DNA of 64,000 nt from Pararge aegeria (taxonomy: Eukaryota; Arthropoda; Insecta; Lepidoptera; Nymphalidae): assembly GCF_905163445.1 (NCBI RefSeq), contig NC_053187.1, positions 5,890,001 through 5,954,000 of the forward strand, read 5' to 3'. Position 1 is the stretch's first letter, and every line of letters begins with the position of its first letter. Below the pieces are notes generated by a model. It did not search any database. It saw nothing but the letters and a program-made list of their open reading frames with translations, and had not been told where the DNA came from. The translations under genes and the position numbers were made by a program. Of the stretch, positions 1-14,390 are shown in pieces.

Positions 1-1094
1 TTGCTTTTATAAGTTTTTCATTTGAGTATTGCCAAAGAGAAATGTTGTCATTTGGTTAAAAGATGTAGTATTGTAGGTGAATGGCGGATTGTGTGCAATC
101 AACGTGATCTCAGTAAAGGCAGCGGACGATGACGTCTCGTGATGTCCGACACAATTAGCTCCATTGACTGTTGCATCGGTTCACATTGGTCGCCTTTGTA
201 GAAACGTTAGCGAAACCCGTGATACCAACGAAAGTTTTACACTTATATGATTCTTAGAACTGTAACATCATCCAAAATAACATACAATTTAAAAAAACTT
301 GACTATTCTCGCGAATCTTCGGAAATGCTAAACTTATTACCCCCTCGAAAGTGGAGTCGAAGGCCTCCCACTGGGCTATCACTGATTTCCTTTTATCGAA
401 GATGCGATACGAGTTACTTAATTACCTTTAACGCTGCTAGTAAGTTATTGTAATTTTACAAAAATTCAAGTAAAGGGATGTAATTTACGCTTTCTAGATT
501 GTACTTATACCAACTAGCAGAATGATTTAAACAGATATGTATATTATGTGACGAAAACCATGAACTACGCATATCTAAGTAATCATAAGAGTAATCATAA
601 TATCTCATAAGTAATGGTACTTAGAGATTTAGGTTATAATCAGTTTATTGATGCAATTAAACGATTCATTACGGTCAATTTATTACGGGCTTAGGTATAG
701 AAAAGTGTTGCATGATAAGCTGATCCGTAGACCCTGCTCAGGGATTATTATAAAGTAATATAAAACCTTTTTGATAAAAATATATAAAACTTCATGTTTT
801 ATAAAAGATATATTATTCATTCATCAAATTATAGAAAAGTCGCTGTTGCACATGATGTAGTCAGCGTTTGTTTTCCGTTTTTTTGTTTTAACTCTAGAGT
901 TAGTTTTCACTTGAGACTTATTTTGGGTAAGTATCATAGGTCATCCGTCGTTCATTATGAAATTATGACATTTAAATCCTCTGAAAGTGTTTAAAACCGA
1001 TGTTGGTCCGACATAAAAAGTACCTACCCTATGTCCTATTCCAGGAAGGGGTAGACACTCTTTATGGGCAATATGGAAAATTCCGAAGCATGCA

Positions 1095-1215
1095 GTTTCC
1101 TAATAACGTTTTTCTTCCCCGTTTAAGCAAAAGACATTCAATTTCTTAAAACTTACTTGGCTTAAATTCCGAAAAATTTGAGGTTCGGATGCCGGGGTTC
1201 GAACTCGAACATCCC
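1095..1215 (-). repeat. tRNA-derived SINE, family 3, fragment
   Basis: Reverse-strand match to the SINE whose head reads gatagcctagtgg on its own strand. The fragment has the 'cagtttcct...' segment, a 'ccgaaaaatttgaggt' segment and the box-B-like 'ggggttcgaactcg' seen in the better copies at 12.9 and 17.8 kb. Diverged. Confidence 0.55.
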
Positions 1216-1308
1216 GAAAAAAGACCGACATCCTAACTACTAGTTTAATACCGCTTAACGCTATATAGTAGTAGTGTTCAGCAATAGGATACGGTATGGA
1301 TATTATTT

Positions 1309-1465
1309 CACTATAAGTTAGCCCTTGACTGCAATCTTACCTGGTAGTAAGTGCTTATGCAGTCTATGATGTTATGGGCTAACCTGTTTCGGAGTATGGT
1401 AGTCATACCCCTAATCAGTTTCTACGCGACATCGCACGTCTTTGTCGGTACGGTGGTAAATTGTT
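1309..1465. repeat. SINE family 2 fragment
   Basis: Shares 'cttgactgcaatct', 'gggctaacctgtt', 'tttctacgcgacatcgcac' and 'gtctttgtcggta' with copies near 11.9, 19.5, 29.2, 31.2, 33.1, 44.3 and 50.4 kb. It lacks the tRNA-like end. Confidence 0.7.
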
Positions 1466-2779
1466 ATCAGTTTGAAGCCCCAGAAACGTGTGGCCGGCTA
1501 AAGCTAAGCATCCTTAGTCTATTAATGCTGGCCACAAACCACCTCTCTCATAGGAGAGATCTCCCTCTGCTTACGCGTTTTTTCGGGCTTTATCTTAACG
1601 CGGTCTCATAGGTATCCTATGATACTGTTTTACTATTTATATTTTATACGCCGTTATGTACATAATTCCGTCCAGTTACGAAAAATTATATTAAAGTTTA
1701 TAATGTGAAATCATATTAAAAAAAAATCATTTGGGTATTCGGTGAACCGTGCTAATATTTATGTACTTCAAGTGTTTGATAAAAATCATCAATATGTAAA
1801 CGATTCATAATTTTCATCGAATGGGTGCGAAAAGATAAACCACGATAGCCACCGACCAGTCATCGCATCCGTCGTCCTTCGTCATGACACGGGTTTTCGA
1901 GATATCTCGTATAAATATACGGAAATGGGCTTCGAAACCTAGATTGCGGTTGCATTATAAGGTCTTGGGTTACACGAAGCATGTTAAGAGGCGATGAGTT
2001 ATCATGCGCGATATATTTCCATCGTATAGAATATCAGGCTGCGGCCGTAACTATCCTTTGCTTTTTAACCGGTTATATGTATAAGAAAGATGGGGTAATA
2101 CTTCATATCTTTGTCAAAATATTAACCGATTTATTTTTCAAGTGGTATACAAAAGCGGCGGGTCTGACCGACTAGGCTGTTGGCTTTGCGACGCATATGG
2201 TGTCCCGCAACGTATATTTTTTTTAAATTTTTAAAAGACGTTTTGTCTAGTTGGTAATCAAAAACAAACAAATTGTGTATTTGTTATACATGTCCATGAG
2301 ATGAATATTATCTATTTAATACATATATTATATTTTATATATGCTATAACAAATGGCAAAGGTCTTATTTACGTATGAGTCGATCAAACTAATGTAGTCG
2401 CGTATTGAAAAACTTGAACCCACGACAAACTACTTGGGCGTGTAGGTACAAAATAGTGAGTAAGCAATGTATCAGTTTTGGAAGTAACTATGAATTTATA
2501 CCGTGACTCATTTTGTCAACAAAGAACGTAAAATTTTCAATTAAATGTGAAATATTTTATATTAGTTCTTACATCTCTTATACATTTTTGGTACTTGTTT
2601 ATACATTGAACGCGTGTGTGAGTCGCGTGGTGGGCCTAAGCTTTAGGGCTCTAGATCTAAGTGTAGACTGAGAGAGACAGAGAGAAGTTAAAAATAGGTA
2701 AAGTCATCGTACTTAGGTAGAAATGCCCTTAACATCGAATTATCATTATCAAGTATCAACCCATTGTGTTTCTTCTTCT

Positions 2780-2975
2780 CAGAATGAGAAGAATTTTATA
2801 CTTTTGTGTACCACTCTGGCCAAGTGCGGTAACATCGTGATGTTTCCCTTCACCATTGAAGCAAGTGATAACTATTGAATTACTTAAGTTTAGCGTTAAG
2901 CGGGCTGAAATTCGAAAAATAGAGGTTCCTGGCGGGGATCGACTTCTGTCGCGCAGAAATGGAAGCCGAACCGCA
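2780..2975 (-). repeat. tRNA-derived SINE, family 3, decayed copy
   Basis: Has the reverse-strand landmarks of the family in order: 'ctcagaatgagaag', 'ctggccaagtgcgg', 'cccttcacc', 'aagcaagtgataa' and a 'ggcggggatcgac' box-B relic. Confidence 0.6.
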
Positions 2976-5900
2976 ATCTAACATCGAATATGTCAAGAAT
3001 TAGTTCTTACTAGTCGAAATAAATTATAGTTTACATGTGCACTAACGTTACATCTACTTTATTAATGTAATTAGACAAAATTATTTCACTCTAAAGCTAA
3101 GCTGATTAACAGTAAAAGTATGGCTCTGGATGACGTAGTGGATTAAGCTAATGAGTAAACATAACAGTAGAACCATCTTAATGAACGTAGGACCGACTAC
3201 TGGCCATGGCTCCGTATCACACGTGCAACGTACCTACTTATGTTTCAAAAAACAATCGTGTCAGAACCGTCCATATTTAGGAATAACGTAAAACGTGTAT
3301 TTATAATTTTAATAGTGTCAAACGTATCGTTGCATTATTTCTTAGAAGCATCAGCAGCCTTTCGATTTTACGTAACTGTTGTTAGGAATCGATCGAGTTT
3401 GCTGATCAGTGATCAGCTATAAATTTCAAATCGATAATAACAGGTTTTGTAACAGATTACCGGTGAAAAGGTTACTTAACCAGTCTCATTGTAAAACAAA
3501 TAAGTGAAATTTAATTTAAGTAAAATAAAATTTGTAATTAAAGTTGATTTTTAATTTATTAATATTAAATTAAAAGATTTCACTAAAACAACATGGTCAT
3601 TACCTTTAATAATAAAGTTACATTATAACTCTCTCGTCACTGGACCCTGAATTTGATTTCTGTAAGCCAATTTCATAAAACTCGACTAAAATTAATATGT
3701 ATTATGTCAAATTTGAAATTATAATTATACTAGCTTTTACCGCGGCTTTGCTCGCTTTAGCATAGATTTTGTCAATCAGTTCGGATTGCTGTTTTCTAAG
3801 AGAGTTTTTTTATATCTTTCGGGAACTACAACTTTTGCTGGGTGAAACCTTACGCTTATCCTTTTCTGTACCCTTGACGACATTAAGCAAACTTTTATGA
3901 TGATGATCGGTTTGGTGTTAGTCGTTGACTTTCTGAATTAAGCTTTGCTGAGCATGTGCGTTTACTCGAGGCTGGACTCGAAAATAACATTGTAAATACT
4001 GTTTAACGCAGTTAAGATTTCAATATTTTAAAAAATTTTGTGAGTACTAAGGTCATAATTTGTTAATACTATAACTGCGATTTTTACATATTGATTATAG
4101 AGGTTGATCTTTAGACACTAGAAATTTATTCAGTTTGTTACATGTACATAAAGAAAATACTATTGTATATACTATTTAAGATGGCATTTGTTGTCTTTTT
4201 GTATTTTCTATCTGCCAGATTTTTAACTGTGTACATTTTCTACCGATATTTAAAAAGAGTTAGATAGGTCCGGTAAATTTATTATTATTTTACTCTCGAG
4301 ATTTTACTCAAAAGACTTTTAAGTAAAATCGCGATTGAAAATATAATCAGATTTCGATAGTATTTTTTAAATATATTTATTAGAGACGATCGCGATGTAG
4401 CTTAACATAAAGGCCTTTATAGGTTTTTCTTTCATACCAATTGCTTATCGGCACATAAAAGACCTTTTTCTTTCAATAATTTATGAGGATCGTTATGCTC
4501 AAATAGATCTTGATGTAGTGTATGGGTTATCGTGTTGTCGGGATCGTTATGCAGGTGGCGCGCACGGCCCGTGACAAGAATCCCTTGTTTGTGACCTGTT
4601 TAAGATATGCTCATTGCCCGTGCGATGAACTACATTCTAAATGTATAAAGTATTCATATTAGTTCAGATAAGTATTTTTCATACCTACTTATTCAACGTT
4701 TCACGCTTTCAAACGTTTACATATAACATCAATCATACTAAACTAGGTACATACTTTAAGTTTATAATGCTCAATTAAGAATTTTGTCAGATTTTACTCG
4801 AATCAGAAATATCTTTATTTAAATATTTAAATTTTGATATGCTCTTTTGAGTCGTTTATAAATATTTTTCCATAGTTGCGATCTGTTGTGGTGTCTGTGT
4901 GTGATAATACTTGTATTTGTAAACTTGAATATAAAAGATAGTAACGTTTAGAATCATGTCAAATTAGGTCATTTTCCATATCAACAAAATAAACTTTATA
5001 TGCTTTTAATAATTGCGTTCCAAATCATGCCATATCAGGTCGTGGTCCATATCAACAAAACAAACAAATAGATAAGTAGGTAATCACTACTCTACGCAAA
5101 CCCAATCTTTGAATCGCAGTATTGCTAGACTAACCTAATAGTTACTGTAACCGAGACACCCTTACAAGTAACAGTGGCACCCTGCCACTAAACTAAAACT
5201 GCACAAGACTGGTGTATGAATTCGTGTCCAGCTATGAACGTCCCTCCGTGAGATGATGACGAATTTAAATCGAAATAGTATCTAGATATCGTACGAGCTC
5301 CGGAATTCACTGTATCACTATTTTAATCTCTAGCAATACTTACCTAAGCCTACCTGATAACAAATAAGCTAACCTTAAATACGAAACTAAGCTCCTTTAA
5401 TAATATAAAGAAAGTCATAAAAGTCACTCACTATTAGTATGGGAAAGGTTCTGAAACATCCACATTGTTTTCCAGTCGCGTCTTATTGTAATTTGTTATT
5501 TAAATAAGTTTCGGGAATTCGTAGTTTTTACTCTGAGGGCATTTGAATAGATAACGTTCAAAAACAATGAACACGTAGCAAGGTCTTTATGGATAAACTA
5601 CGGTGAACTTGATCGTGGGAAAAGTATCTAAGCACATGGCACATTCTTAAACGTTATTCGTGGTCCTCTAGTGACTGGATGAAGACTATAATACTTTTGA
5701 GAATATCAAAGTTCTGAGATTGTGAAATCTAACTCAACCTCACACCCCCTATTAAACTGTTTGTCACTCAAGGACACCCAGTTTTTTATAACATCTTTAG
5801 AAGATAAAATAGTGATACAGATCGTAATTGTTTATTTTCTATATAAGTTGCGTTCACAGCCCTGTGCATTGACATTGAAAAATCAGTAGAAAAACGATTA

Positions 5901-7012
5901 ACAAGGCAACGGCTTATATTTTTGTTGTTTTAGTTACGCGCTTTATGTTTTTTCTTCATTCCAAAGTATTATTTTAACTTCAAGTAGTTAATATATCCGG
6001 GTTAGTTATTCGGTACTAACGTAAACCAAGTATCTTTATCCTCCCTTGGGCTTTGTCTATGGAAGTAATTAAATTTATGAATCGCACCCAAGTAGCGTCT
6101 TAATTTTACGGCGCAATTTGATTTCAAACATAAATAATTATTGTTATGTAGAAGAAAAGCGTAAAAATTAAGATCAAGCATAAGTTGTTGCAAATGTTTA
6201 ACAAAAAATACGATAAAGACAGACAAGGTATTAAGGAGAATCATTTAATAATAGGTAATTACGATAGATGACGAAATTAGGAAGAGTAATTTCACATGAA
6301 TAACCTACCACCATTTATAAATGATTAGAAATAAGTAATGCACTATTTCTAATGACGATCATTAGGTCACTTGTTAATTTTGATAGCGTAAATATTGAGA
6401 TTCACTGCCTTATATCCTAGACGTTTAAAGATTCTGGAAGATTTTTCAAACTGTATTATTTACGTTGTCTATTCTATTCACAAAGTTCTCGGTAAAGGTG
6501 CGCAGCGTCCCATCCCCATTCTTCAGGTAAATGAGTGCAGCCGCTACCTGTGGGAGACTTAACACCTCGTAACTTGTTTGATTCATAACCAGTATACTAT
6601 ACGTCATCTTCATCTGTCATGTTCTAACCAGCCGCCCCTCACAAGAAAGCGGGGCAAATAAAAAAGCCTCGATGACTGTGCACGAAGCTTTTGTTCCTGC
6701 ACATGCTCATATGTATGCCGTCAAACTGCATTCCACCGTCGTCGATAGCGGCTAAGCGTGTCTCAATACATTCTGAGCTTTTGTAACATAGCTTACCTTT
6801 TTAAAAAGTAACTGTTATTTTACCCGCTGAGATTTCGTAAAACGCACACCTCCTCTCGTATCACAACACAACAAACACAGCGGCACGTACGATTACACGT
6901 TGTCTCGTCAGCTTTACGTCATATTATTCGGGATACGATAAGTTAAGTGAAGCTAAATTATTGGAGTAAAACGAGTGGCAAAAGCGGCCGCCACGCTGCA
7001 CACCAGCTGCTC

Positions 7013-7175
7013 ATGGGTCGGGAACGCGAACTGGAAAGCGCACTTCGTCGACTCGAGCGTCGACTCGCGCCTGTATCACTACTGAACGGCAGCGTGTGCG
7101 CACCGAATGCCGTCCCTTTCGCACCTACGGCTGAAACGGTATCCGCGTCAGCCGTCTCCCTTCCCCCAAACCTGA
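7013..7175 (+). other. GC-rich open stretch, candidate first exon (unproven)
   Basis: A block of clearly higher GC sits in AT-rich surroundings. From an ATG at 7013 an open frame runs to 7321; its first 54 codons have coding-like composition and begin with a charged helix-like stretch (MGRERELESALRRLERRL). A possible donor (GTAAAT) starts at 7176. Upstream at about 6906 a TCAG initiator-like motif occurs. I recognise no domain. If spliced at 7176 the exon would end in phase 1, while the first visible DOCK exon needs a phase-2 partner, so it cannot be joined to it directly. It may be a 5' exon of an SH3-less isoform, of another gene, or a chance ORF. Confidence 0.2.
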
Positions 7176-10100
7176 GTAAATGCACAGTAGTCGGTCTCGA
7201 GAATCCACCGGGGAACGAGTTCTGTCCATCTCGACTTCTTGCGTTTTCACCGTGTCGGATGCTTCAAAGTTTTGTACGCCAATTTAAAGCGGTTATGAAT
7301 ATGATTACTGATTGCAACGGGTGAAAATTGCTCGCGGCTTTTAATTAATACATTGGTCTCTCCTATTATTATGTCAGAGTGAAATATTAATTCTATTTTT
7401 CTTCTTAATTTGTTCGCACCTACTTCAGCTTTTAAAAATATTGCCTTCTTTTGAGATGTTTATACGGTTAGACTTTAAATTTTTTCACCCTGTACTTCTT
7501 TAGTAACAACTAACCATATTATTTTACGCCTACTGTTCTGGACGATAACTTCAATCTGTAAAGTTTAGTGCTATAATTATCATTCATTTGCTGTCTAACT
7601 TCTTCTTCTTCTTTTTAATTAATTTCAAGTCCTAACAAATAAAACGCTTACTCTCAACTACTCAGTATTGAGTAATTAATCATGTGATCATTATTTTCCG
7701 CCTATAAAAGGCGGCTATTTATTGACTCTTAGGATAACCTTTCAATCTCTACCTTGTTTAATAAATTCATTCCTACTTATAATTCTACTTCATGTTTTTA
7801 CTTGTAACGTAAAAAGAGGGGTGTTATAAGTTTGATCGCTCTAGTTGTCTTTGTCATCGAAACGCTAAAATAGATTTAACGAATTCAATGGTGATTTTTG
7901 TTTTAGTACTTTAATCGTGTTGTTTTTTTTTAATTATGTTATCATCTACTTAAAAACTACTGGGTTTGTTTTAATGTTTTTTTTTTGTGTGTTAAACAAG
8001 TAACAGAGCGATTTAGTAATAGGCCACCAGGCTGCAAAAGATCGTCTTGATTTTTGATTTTTTGATGCTATTTCTATTTTGCTTCTGTATATTATTGATT
8101 TTTATTTTATTTGTGATAAGTATTTTCTTTTACACTACCGTCATAACTCATTGAACTGTCAAAACAAGTTAGTATTTAAACAAATGTTTCATTTCTAAGA
8201 AAACCTGTTCTATGATCAGGTCACAAATTACAAGATATATAAAATGTAAAATACCTACGATTAAATGTTACACTGTAAATACAATAACCTGCAATTAGAT
8301 TAACGTACTAACAGCCTTTTACGTCGTCGGTAGGTAGGTATATAATTCTAATTGCAAGTTAAAATAATTATTGTGATTAATACTTTTTATCATCAAAACA
8401 ATTCACGATTTATTACCACATACGTCTTAGCTCTTCAGAATCCTTATCATAAATGCAGAAGGTATTAAATAAACTTAATGAATACAAGTGTGCATTCTCG
8501 CTCTCTTACGATGCGAACATGCGATCACAATTAACAATAATCATCTCTCCAAAGAGGTCTTGTCTGGATCTGAGGTCAGCTGTTGCACTGTCATTGGATA
8601 GGCATTTTGACCGCTCTACCTGTGCTCTAAATGTTTCTTTTGAACAAAAAAAAGGAAATCGTACGGCTCATTTTATTTAAGGTTCCGTCCCGCATAACTT
8701 GTTTCATATTATCTTTAGGTGTTTATTACATAGGGCACCTAAAGATAGAACTAGTTCTTTTTTTACTTAAGAGTTTGTTTCGCCCTAGTGAATTTAGTAA
8801 TATTTTATGGACTGATTTAGAACGTGGTATCTATATGTGGGTAAAGTTTCACTAAAATCTTAGCTGTGTATGTATGACTTAATGAGTTTTTATTACCCTT
8901 TTACTCCGATTTATTGGAAATACGGTAAAAAAGGTAAAAATATATATTATTAATTTATATATATATCTGAAAGCGAACATAATTCTTAGCCAATAAGGTA
9001 CCGAGTAAATACAGAATTAGTGGATAGCTATATTTAAGACTGAAACCCGGAGTAAAATAATCCAATGCGGGAAAACAAGAATTAGGAGAACTTGCAAATA
9101 TCGGTAAGGATTAATAAAAAACCGTTTACTAGTTTGTAGCATTGATTTTTTTTAAACTGACGTTCATTATATCTTTGATAATTGAAAAATCTTACTAGCA
9201 GTGCTCTAGGTACTCTGTAGTCAAAGTTAATAAATAATAAGTTATTCTGTGCAATTGAAAGACTAAAATAATATAGGCACTTTCATCTGCCAATTTAATC
9301 ATAATTTACCTGTTATCTATACAACTTCGGATACTTCGGTGAAATATGAGATCATAATTAAAGACATACCGACACTAGTGCGACTTTGAAGCTGATCTTA
9401 GACAAATACCTATTAACTAATGGCCGTAATCATCCGAAGTTCAATGTGCTTAAACGCTACCAAAACTTGATTTACCAGTTCCCACTGTCGTGCAATCTAG
9501 ACGTCTGACTAGCCTTATCTCAGATTTGAAACACGATGTTATGTAAGAACAAACTTTTCACCTAAAGCTGCCTTAGCGATGCTGGAAGTTTAAAATTATA
9601 AGGTCCCGAGCGTTTTAATTTAAATTCGTCTCTTAAGTTTAACAAATTGTATTTGTATGTAAGTTATTGTTATTTTGATTTTTTAATTTTGATTGTTAGT
9701 CTAAGAAAAAAATTATAGAAAACTATTACGATTGGATAAAATTTTAAATACTCATCCTAAATTATTATTTCTTTAGCATCAATCTGAAATAATATCGAAT
9801 TATGCTGCAAAAATGATGAGAGTAAATTTTTGCGATGCGCGCGCGCGCACAACGTCTCAAAAATCGACGTTAGCTGTAAGGATTGACAGTTTACTTTCAA
9901 TTGTCAAAGTCTACGAGTCCATTCCGGTGATTTAATTGATTCAATTGTACAAAATTGTAATGTTGACTGAAACTTATTTGTCCGATAATGATTATATTCC
10001 AAATTTAATTACGTTTACTATTTTTAAAAATTTTTGAAAAGATTTCTATCTTGTTACGCAAAAGAAGTATAAGTTCTAACGCGTGTGCATAAGTATACAC

Positions 10101-11305
10101 TCGGTTTTTTTTTTTAATTTATGTACATATGGATGTATTTATGTACGCCCGAAGTTAATAATCCATTTGATCTTAAAGATACAAATAGCAGGCTGAATTA
10201 AGTTTTGCTACCCTTATTTACAGGGAATGGAAAGAAAATGATAGCGCTATTTAATTTAATCTGTCTTATCTTATCTGACTGTCTGTCATATGAAAATTTT
10301 AGTTTTATTAGATTATTTTTTTATTGTACCTTAATTTCTTTATAAAAAGTATTATTATTACCGATGTCTATATACATTTCCAACAGCTTTGATAGTTAAT
10401 AACTCACCATCATGAAATGAATAAATGAATGAATTGTATTGTCCCATTTAGCAACATTTACTGCTGAGCTTAGGTAGGTCTTTTATAAGGCTTTCCAAAC
10501 TTCAAGGTCTTCTGCCCTTTTTCTCCGGTGACTCGCCTAGTTAAATGTCGCCCAGTAAAAGGACCAATCCAAAAGTCCATCAGGTCTCAGAGCAATGTGC
10601 TCAATCCACTGGCCTCTACACTCTTCTCGTTTTCTGATTTCCATTCAGAATAATAACACGCTGCACTGTCTATTCTTCAAGATAGGTTGGTTACCTATCT
10701 TAAATAATAAACGGTGCAGTGAAGTTAAATTTAGTTATTGAATTAGTGATCTTGTATAAGTCTGTTAAGGAGTATTGAGAATTTCAAAATTTTTGCCCTT
10801 AGCATGTCTAGATTCCGCGTTTCGAGTGCTTTTATATAAGAAACTAAACAGTTTCTCTTCTCTCGTTATTAAATTTTTCGATTTTGTATAGAGAGGTCTA
10901 ATAAAATGTACTGAGAATATTCAAATTTGTTGAGCATAAGCAATAGAATGTTAAGTTTACAGGCGTTTGAGTCCCATTTTACTCCCAAGTTCGTTAGGAC
11001 CACTAACCTGGGGATTCTATTATTACCACTAAACTGTCAGTCCTTCAATGACAATGACAGCTGGAATGTTCATTTTTAAGCGCTATTTGACATACGAGTG
11101 TCTCTGGAACTAATAATATAGTGGCCTTAGAAAATTCTATTAATTCCTCGTTTAACTGAGTCACACGTACAAAACGGCGTCAATCCATAATTGGAGACAC
11201 AAAAAAGGTGATAGCAGCCTGTCCAGCTGTAATGGAGTCAGTGGTTAGGACGGATTCAGTCCACTCGTTGCAACTATCGCATTGCACCGAGTGAACTCAA
11301 GTACC

Positions 11306-11430
11306 AAGTGTGAGATCTTCTACCTTCGTTTAACTATTCAATAGTGTAAAAGTTAACTACGATTTATATGGCATCGAACGAGCGCCACCTAGTAATAATA
11401 ATGGGAAACCGTACCTACTGGCGCGAGCGA
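11306..11430 (+). repeat. Relict copy of the 32.5 kb repeat family
   Basis: 'gtgtgagatcttctacctt', 'gtaaaagttaactacgatt' and 'cgaacgagcgcc' align in order with the two tandem units after exon 10 (32547..32955). It is the same dispersed family, more diverged. Confidence 0.5.
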
Positions 11431-11943
11431 AGGTCTTGGCGATTCTGCTCGCGATTCTCCCGTCTGCGGGTAGACGGACTGTACTCGTATGAAACACAAT
11501 TGCGAAATTTGAACCCGCGAGTAAATTGCTTCCTGTTAAGCTCTAAGTCACGTGAACTTTAGAATCTGGTTCCTACCATACTTTAAAAAGCTGCACGGAA
11601 ATGCAGTTACATCTCAAACGCAGCTGTGCGACATCAACCTGTGGAGTTGCATTGGTTAGAAACAGTTCTTGGCACTTTTATTGTAAGCCGTACGACGATG
11701 CTTTCTAAAAATATACATCCGACATATAAAAGCACGTGTTGCTTTATACATGTTTAATTGCCAAACGTGTCTTAATCACTCCATATTAATATTGCAAAAA
11801 AGTCTACGTCAGGCACCGGTATTACATGGCGAAACTGGTTTGGGTACTTCTTTGCTGCACGCGGGACGAAAAATGCAATTACCTATTAAATTGGTGAAAT
11901 TTCACATTTTGAAACGCTTATAGACACGGTTTTTTTTTGTACC

Positions 11944-12165
11944 ACTATAACCTAGCCCTTGGCTGCAATCTCACCTGGTGTTAAGTAATGATGCAGTCTA
12001 AGTTGTTAGCGGGCTAACCTGTTAGGGTATATGTTAGTTATACTCCCTAATTGGTTTCTACGCGACATCGCACCAGAACACTACATCGCTAAGCGGCACG
12101 TCTTTGTCGGTAGGAGGCTTTGGCCGTGGCTAGTTACCAAACTAGCCACGGCCAAAGCCTCCCAC
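11944..12165. repeat. SINE family 2 copy ending in a perfect hairpin
   Basis: A good copy of the family. Its last part folds back: 23-bp perfect arms at 12113..12135 and 12140..12162 around the spacer ACCA, so the gene-distal end of the SINE is present in both orientations. Confidence 0.75.
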
Positions 12166-12904
12166 TAAGACAAAAATAATGATTTCATTGTAGCTATTTG
12201 TGAGTGTGTTCTTGCATTTAGGTACTCTAGTACGAATATGTTGATTGGACAGAGGTATGTTGCGAGTGGCTGCGGTTATACAGAGGTTGATAGTATGCAG
12301 ATTCTCGCTAATATGAACTTAACGTCCAATTGTAACATTTCCAAAGCCTAGTTACCAAGTCGAATTATAAACCGCAACATTAGTATCTTGACTTCTCGCA
12401 ATGAGCGCTAATTTGCTCCTGTGATCCCATTTCTGAAAGAATCACAAGGCATACCGATGTCGATAACACAATTTTCACTCAACTCACTTGAATACTACAG
12501 TGTTTACTGTTTATTTATACACAACTGTTAAAAAAGAGCGTACCTACCTAAAGTTATCAAGGATTTATTTATTCCACCATAAACACTCATCAAAATTAAA
12601 GAATAAAATAAAAATTCTGGCTGTATGGCGCAATTTAAAAATATAAAGTGTGTGCAGTCGTGTTTTTTTAATTATTCTAATTTCTTAATGGATTATATGA
12701 TGACGTTTTTAACTTGAATTCTTATCAATGTTACATCATAAATCGAATAAATCCAAGTCTATTACGTAGAACGTCCGATTCGGGGCAGCCGAGACATCAA
12801 GTAGTGTCGCTTGAAACTGGTTCGGCAACTTTGGTCACCTTTCTGCTGCAACTTGCACGTTAAACTTTATAATATAACCTCTTACGTATTGCAGATAAGT
12901 GTTT

Positions 12905-13125
12905 TAATATGAATAAAGTCATAATCATCATCATATCAAATCATTACAGGCCCACTACAGAGACACCAAGCAGGACCAGGATTGTTGGACTTCACACGCC
13001 TTTAACAACATGATGGAGGCATGCATGTTTCCTCACGATGTTTTCCTTCAACTTCAAGTGATAATAATTTGCTTATAGCGCACATATGTTAGAGGTGCGT
13101 GACGGAGTTCGAACTTGTATAATGA
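12905..13125 (-). repeat. tRNA-derived SINE, family 3
   Basis: Reverse-strand copy starting at an 'atcatcatcatat' tail, then 'cattacaggcccactac', 'tggacttcacacgcc', 'gcatgtttcctcacgatg', 'agaggtgcgtgacgg' and a box-B-like 'gagttcgaactt'. Confidence 0.75.
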
Positions 13126-14390
13126 TATCGCCGCAGGTCCAGATTAGCCCGTAAGCAAAATAAGCAATTGGGCAAAAGGGGCATCACTTCTCGAGGCTGT
13201 TCAAAAACCCGCGCGATTCAATTGTCTATGGCAATGACCCGACCTGAAATTAAGATTCGTTTTTCATACAGGCCTAAGTAGGACAAATCTGTCCTAATTA
13301 GGTCTTAACGTGATGACCTTCTATGATCCTACAATTCAACTTCGCTCATTTGGAACCCGGACAGCCTAATCTGTGGAACTAATGGGGACCTAATTCGAAG
13401 TAAATTAGGACCTTCGGGTTAACCCCTTTCAGAATAAAGTAATGAAAATATTGTTTACATTATAACTTACTACAGGATGGAAAAAGAATAGTTTAGGTAG
13501 GTATTATGTTTAGCTAGTAAGATTCTGACGTAATCTTCGCAACCCGGGTTGTCCCCACGGTAAAAAAGTCTTTAGAGACATTCATTTTTTATATATTTTA
13601 ACTGGTGCATTATTGCAGTATTTTGAATAAACTGCACACGGAGTCGCGGCTTAAAAGAGTCATTGCAAAAAGGACATGTAGTACACAAATAATTTATAAT
13701 TTATTTGCCGTTATCTCAAGACTAGGTAGGTAACTATCGAGTCAAAACATTGCAATTGGCAAGAGTCTACTTGCCTTGTAAAAAGAACTTTTGCGTTGCG
13801 AAACGTTGCCAAAGAATTCAGGTTTCACATTATATACCTTTCTTTATAAGTTACGTTTTAAACGCTTGTCCCGTTTAATGTAAAAATGTCTTCGAGAGTT
13901 TATCGCTGCCAAGAGAATTTTAACGATCAGGCTTCTATTGTAAGGATTGTATTTCGTTGTCTATACTTTTATGCATATTTGTGTGTTTCTACGTGACTTG
14001 ATTGAAAGCTAATTCTACAATGGCGGTTACGTGATCGATTATCATCTTATAGTCCAATTTGACATCTAAACTGGTGTATCTCTCTAACATATCATTATTT
14101 GAATTTCGGCGCTAGAGTCACAAGGGAGAATTTGACAAGAAAATTTCGTACCAATGCTAAAAAAAAAGACTACCAAGTCCGAATTGATTTAACTCACCTA
14201 GGGTTCTTTACAAATGTTTGGTTATTGAGTTAAATAAATTTAATCGACCAGCTCAAAACAAAATTTCTTTTGTTCTGAAACGAAAACGCTTAATAATACT
14301 TTACAAGTAGGTTATCTTATGTAATAAGTTTGTAAAGGATTTTTGTTGTTACGTAAATAAAACGATGCTTAAGTAATCTTTTTAGTTATC

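Noticed and set aside
1351..1611. 86-codon open frame
   Set aside because: It lies largely in a family-2 SINE.
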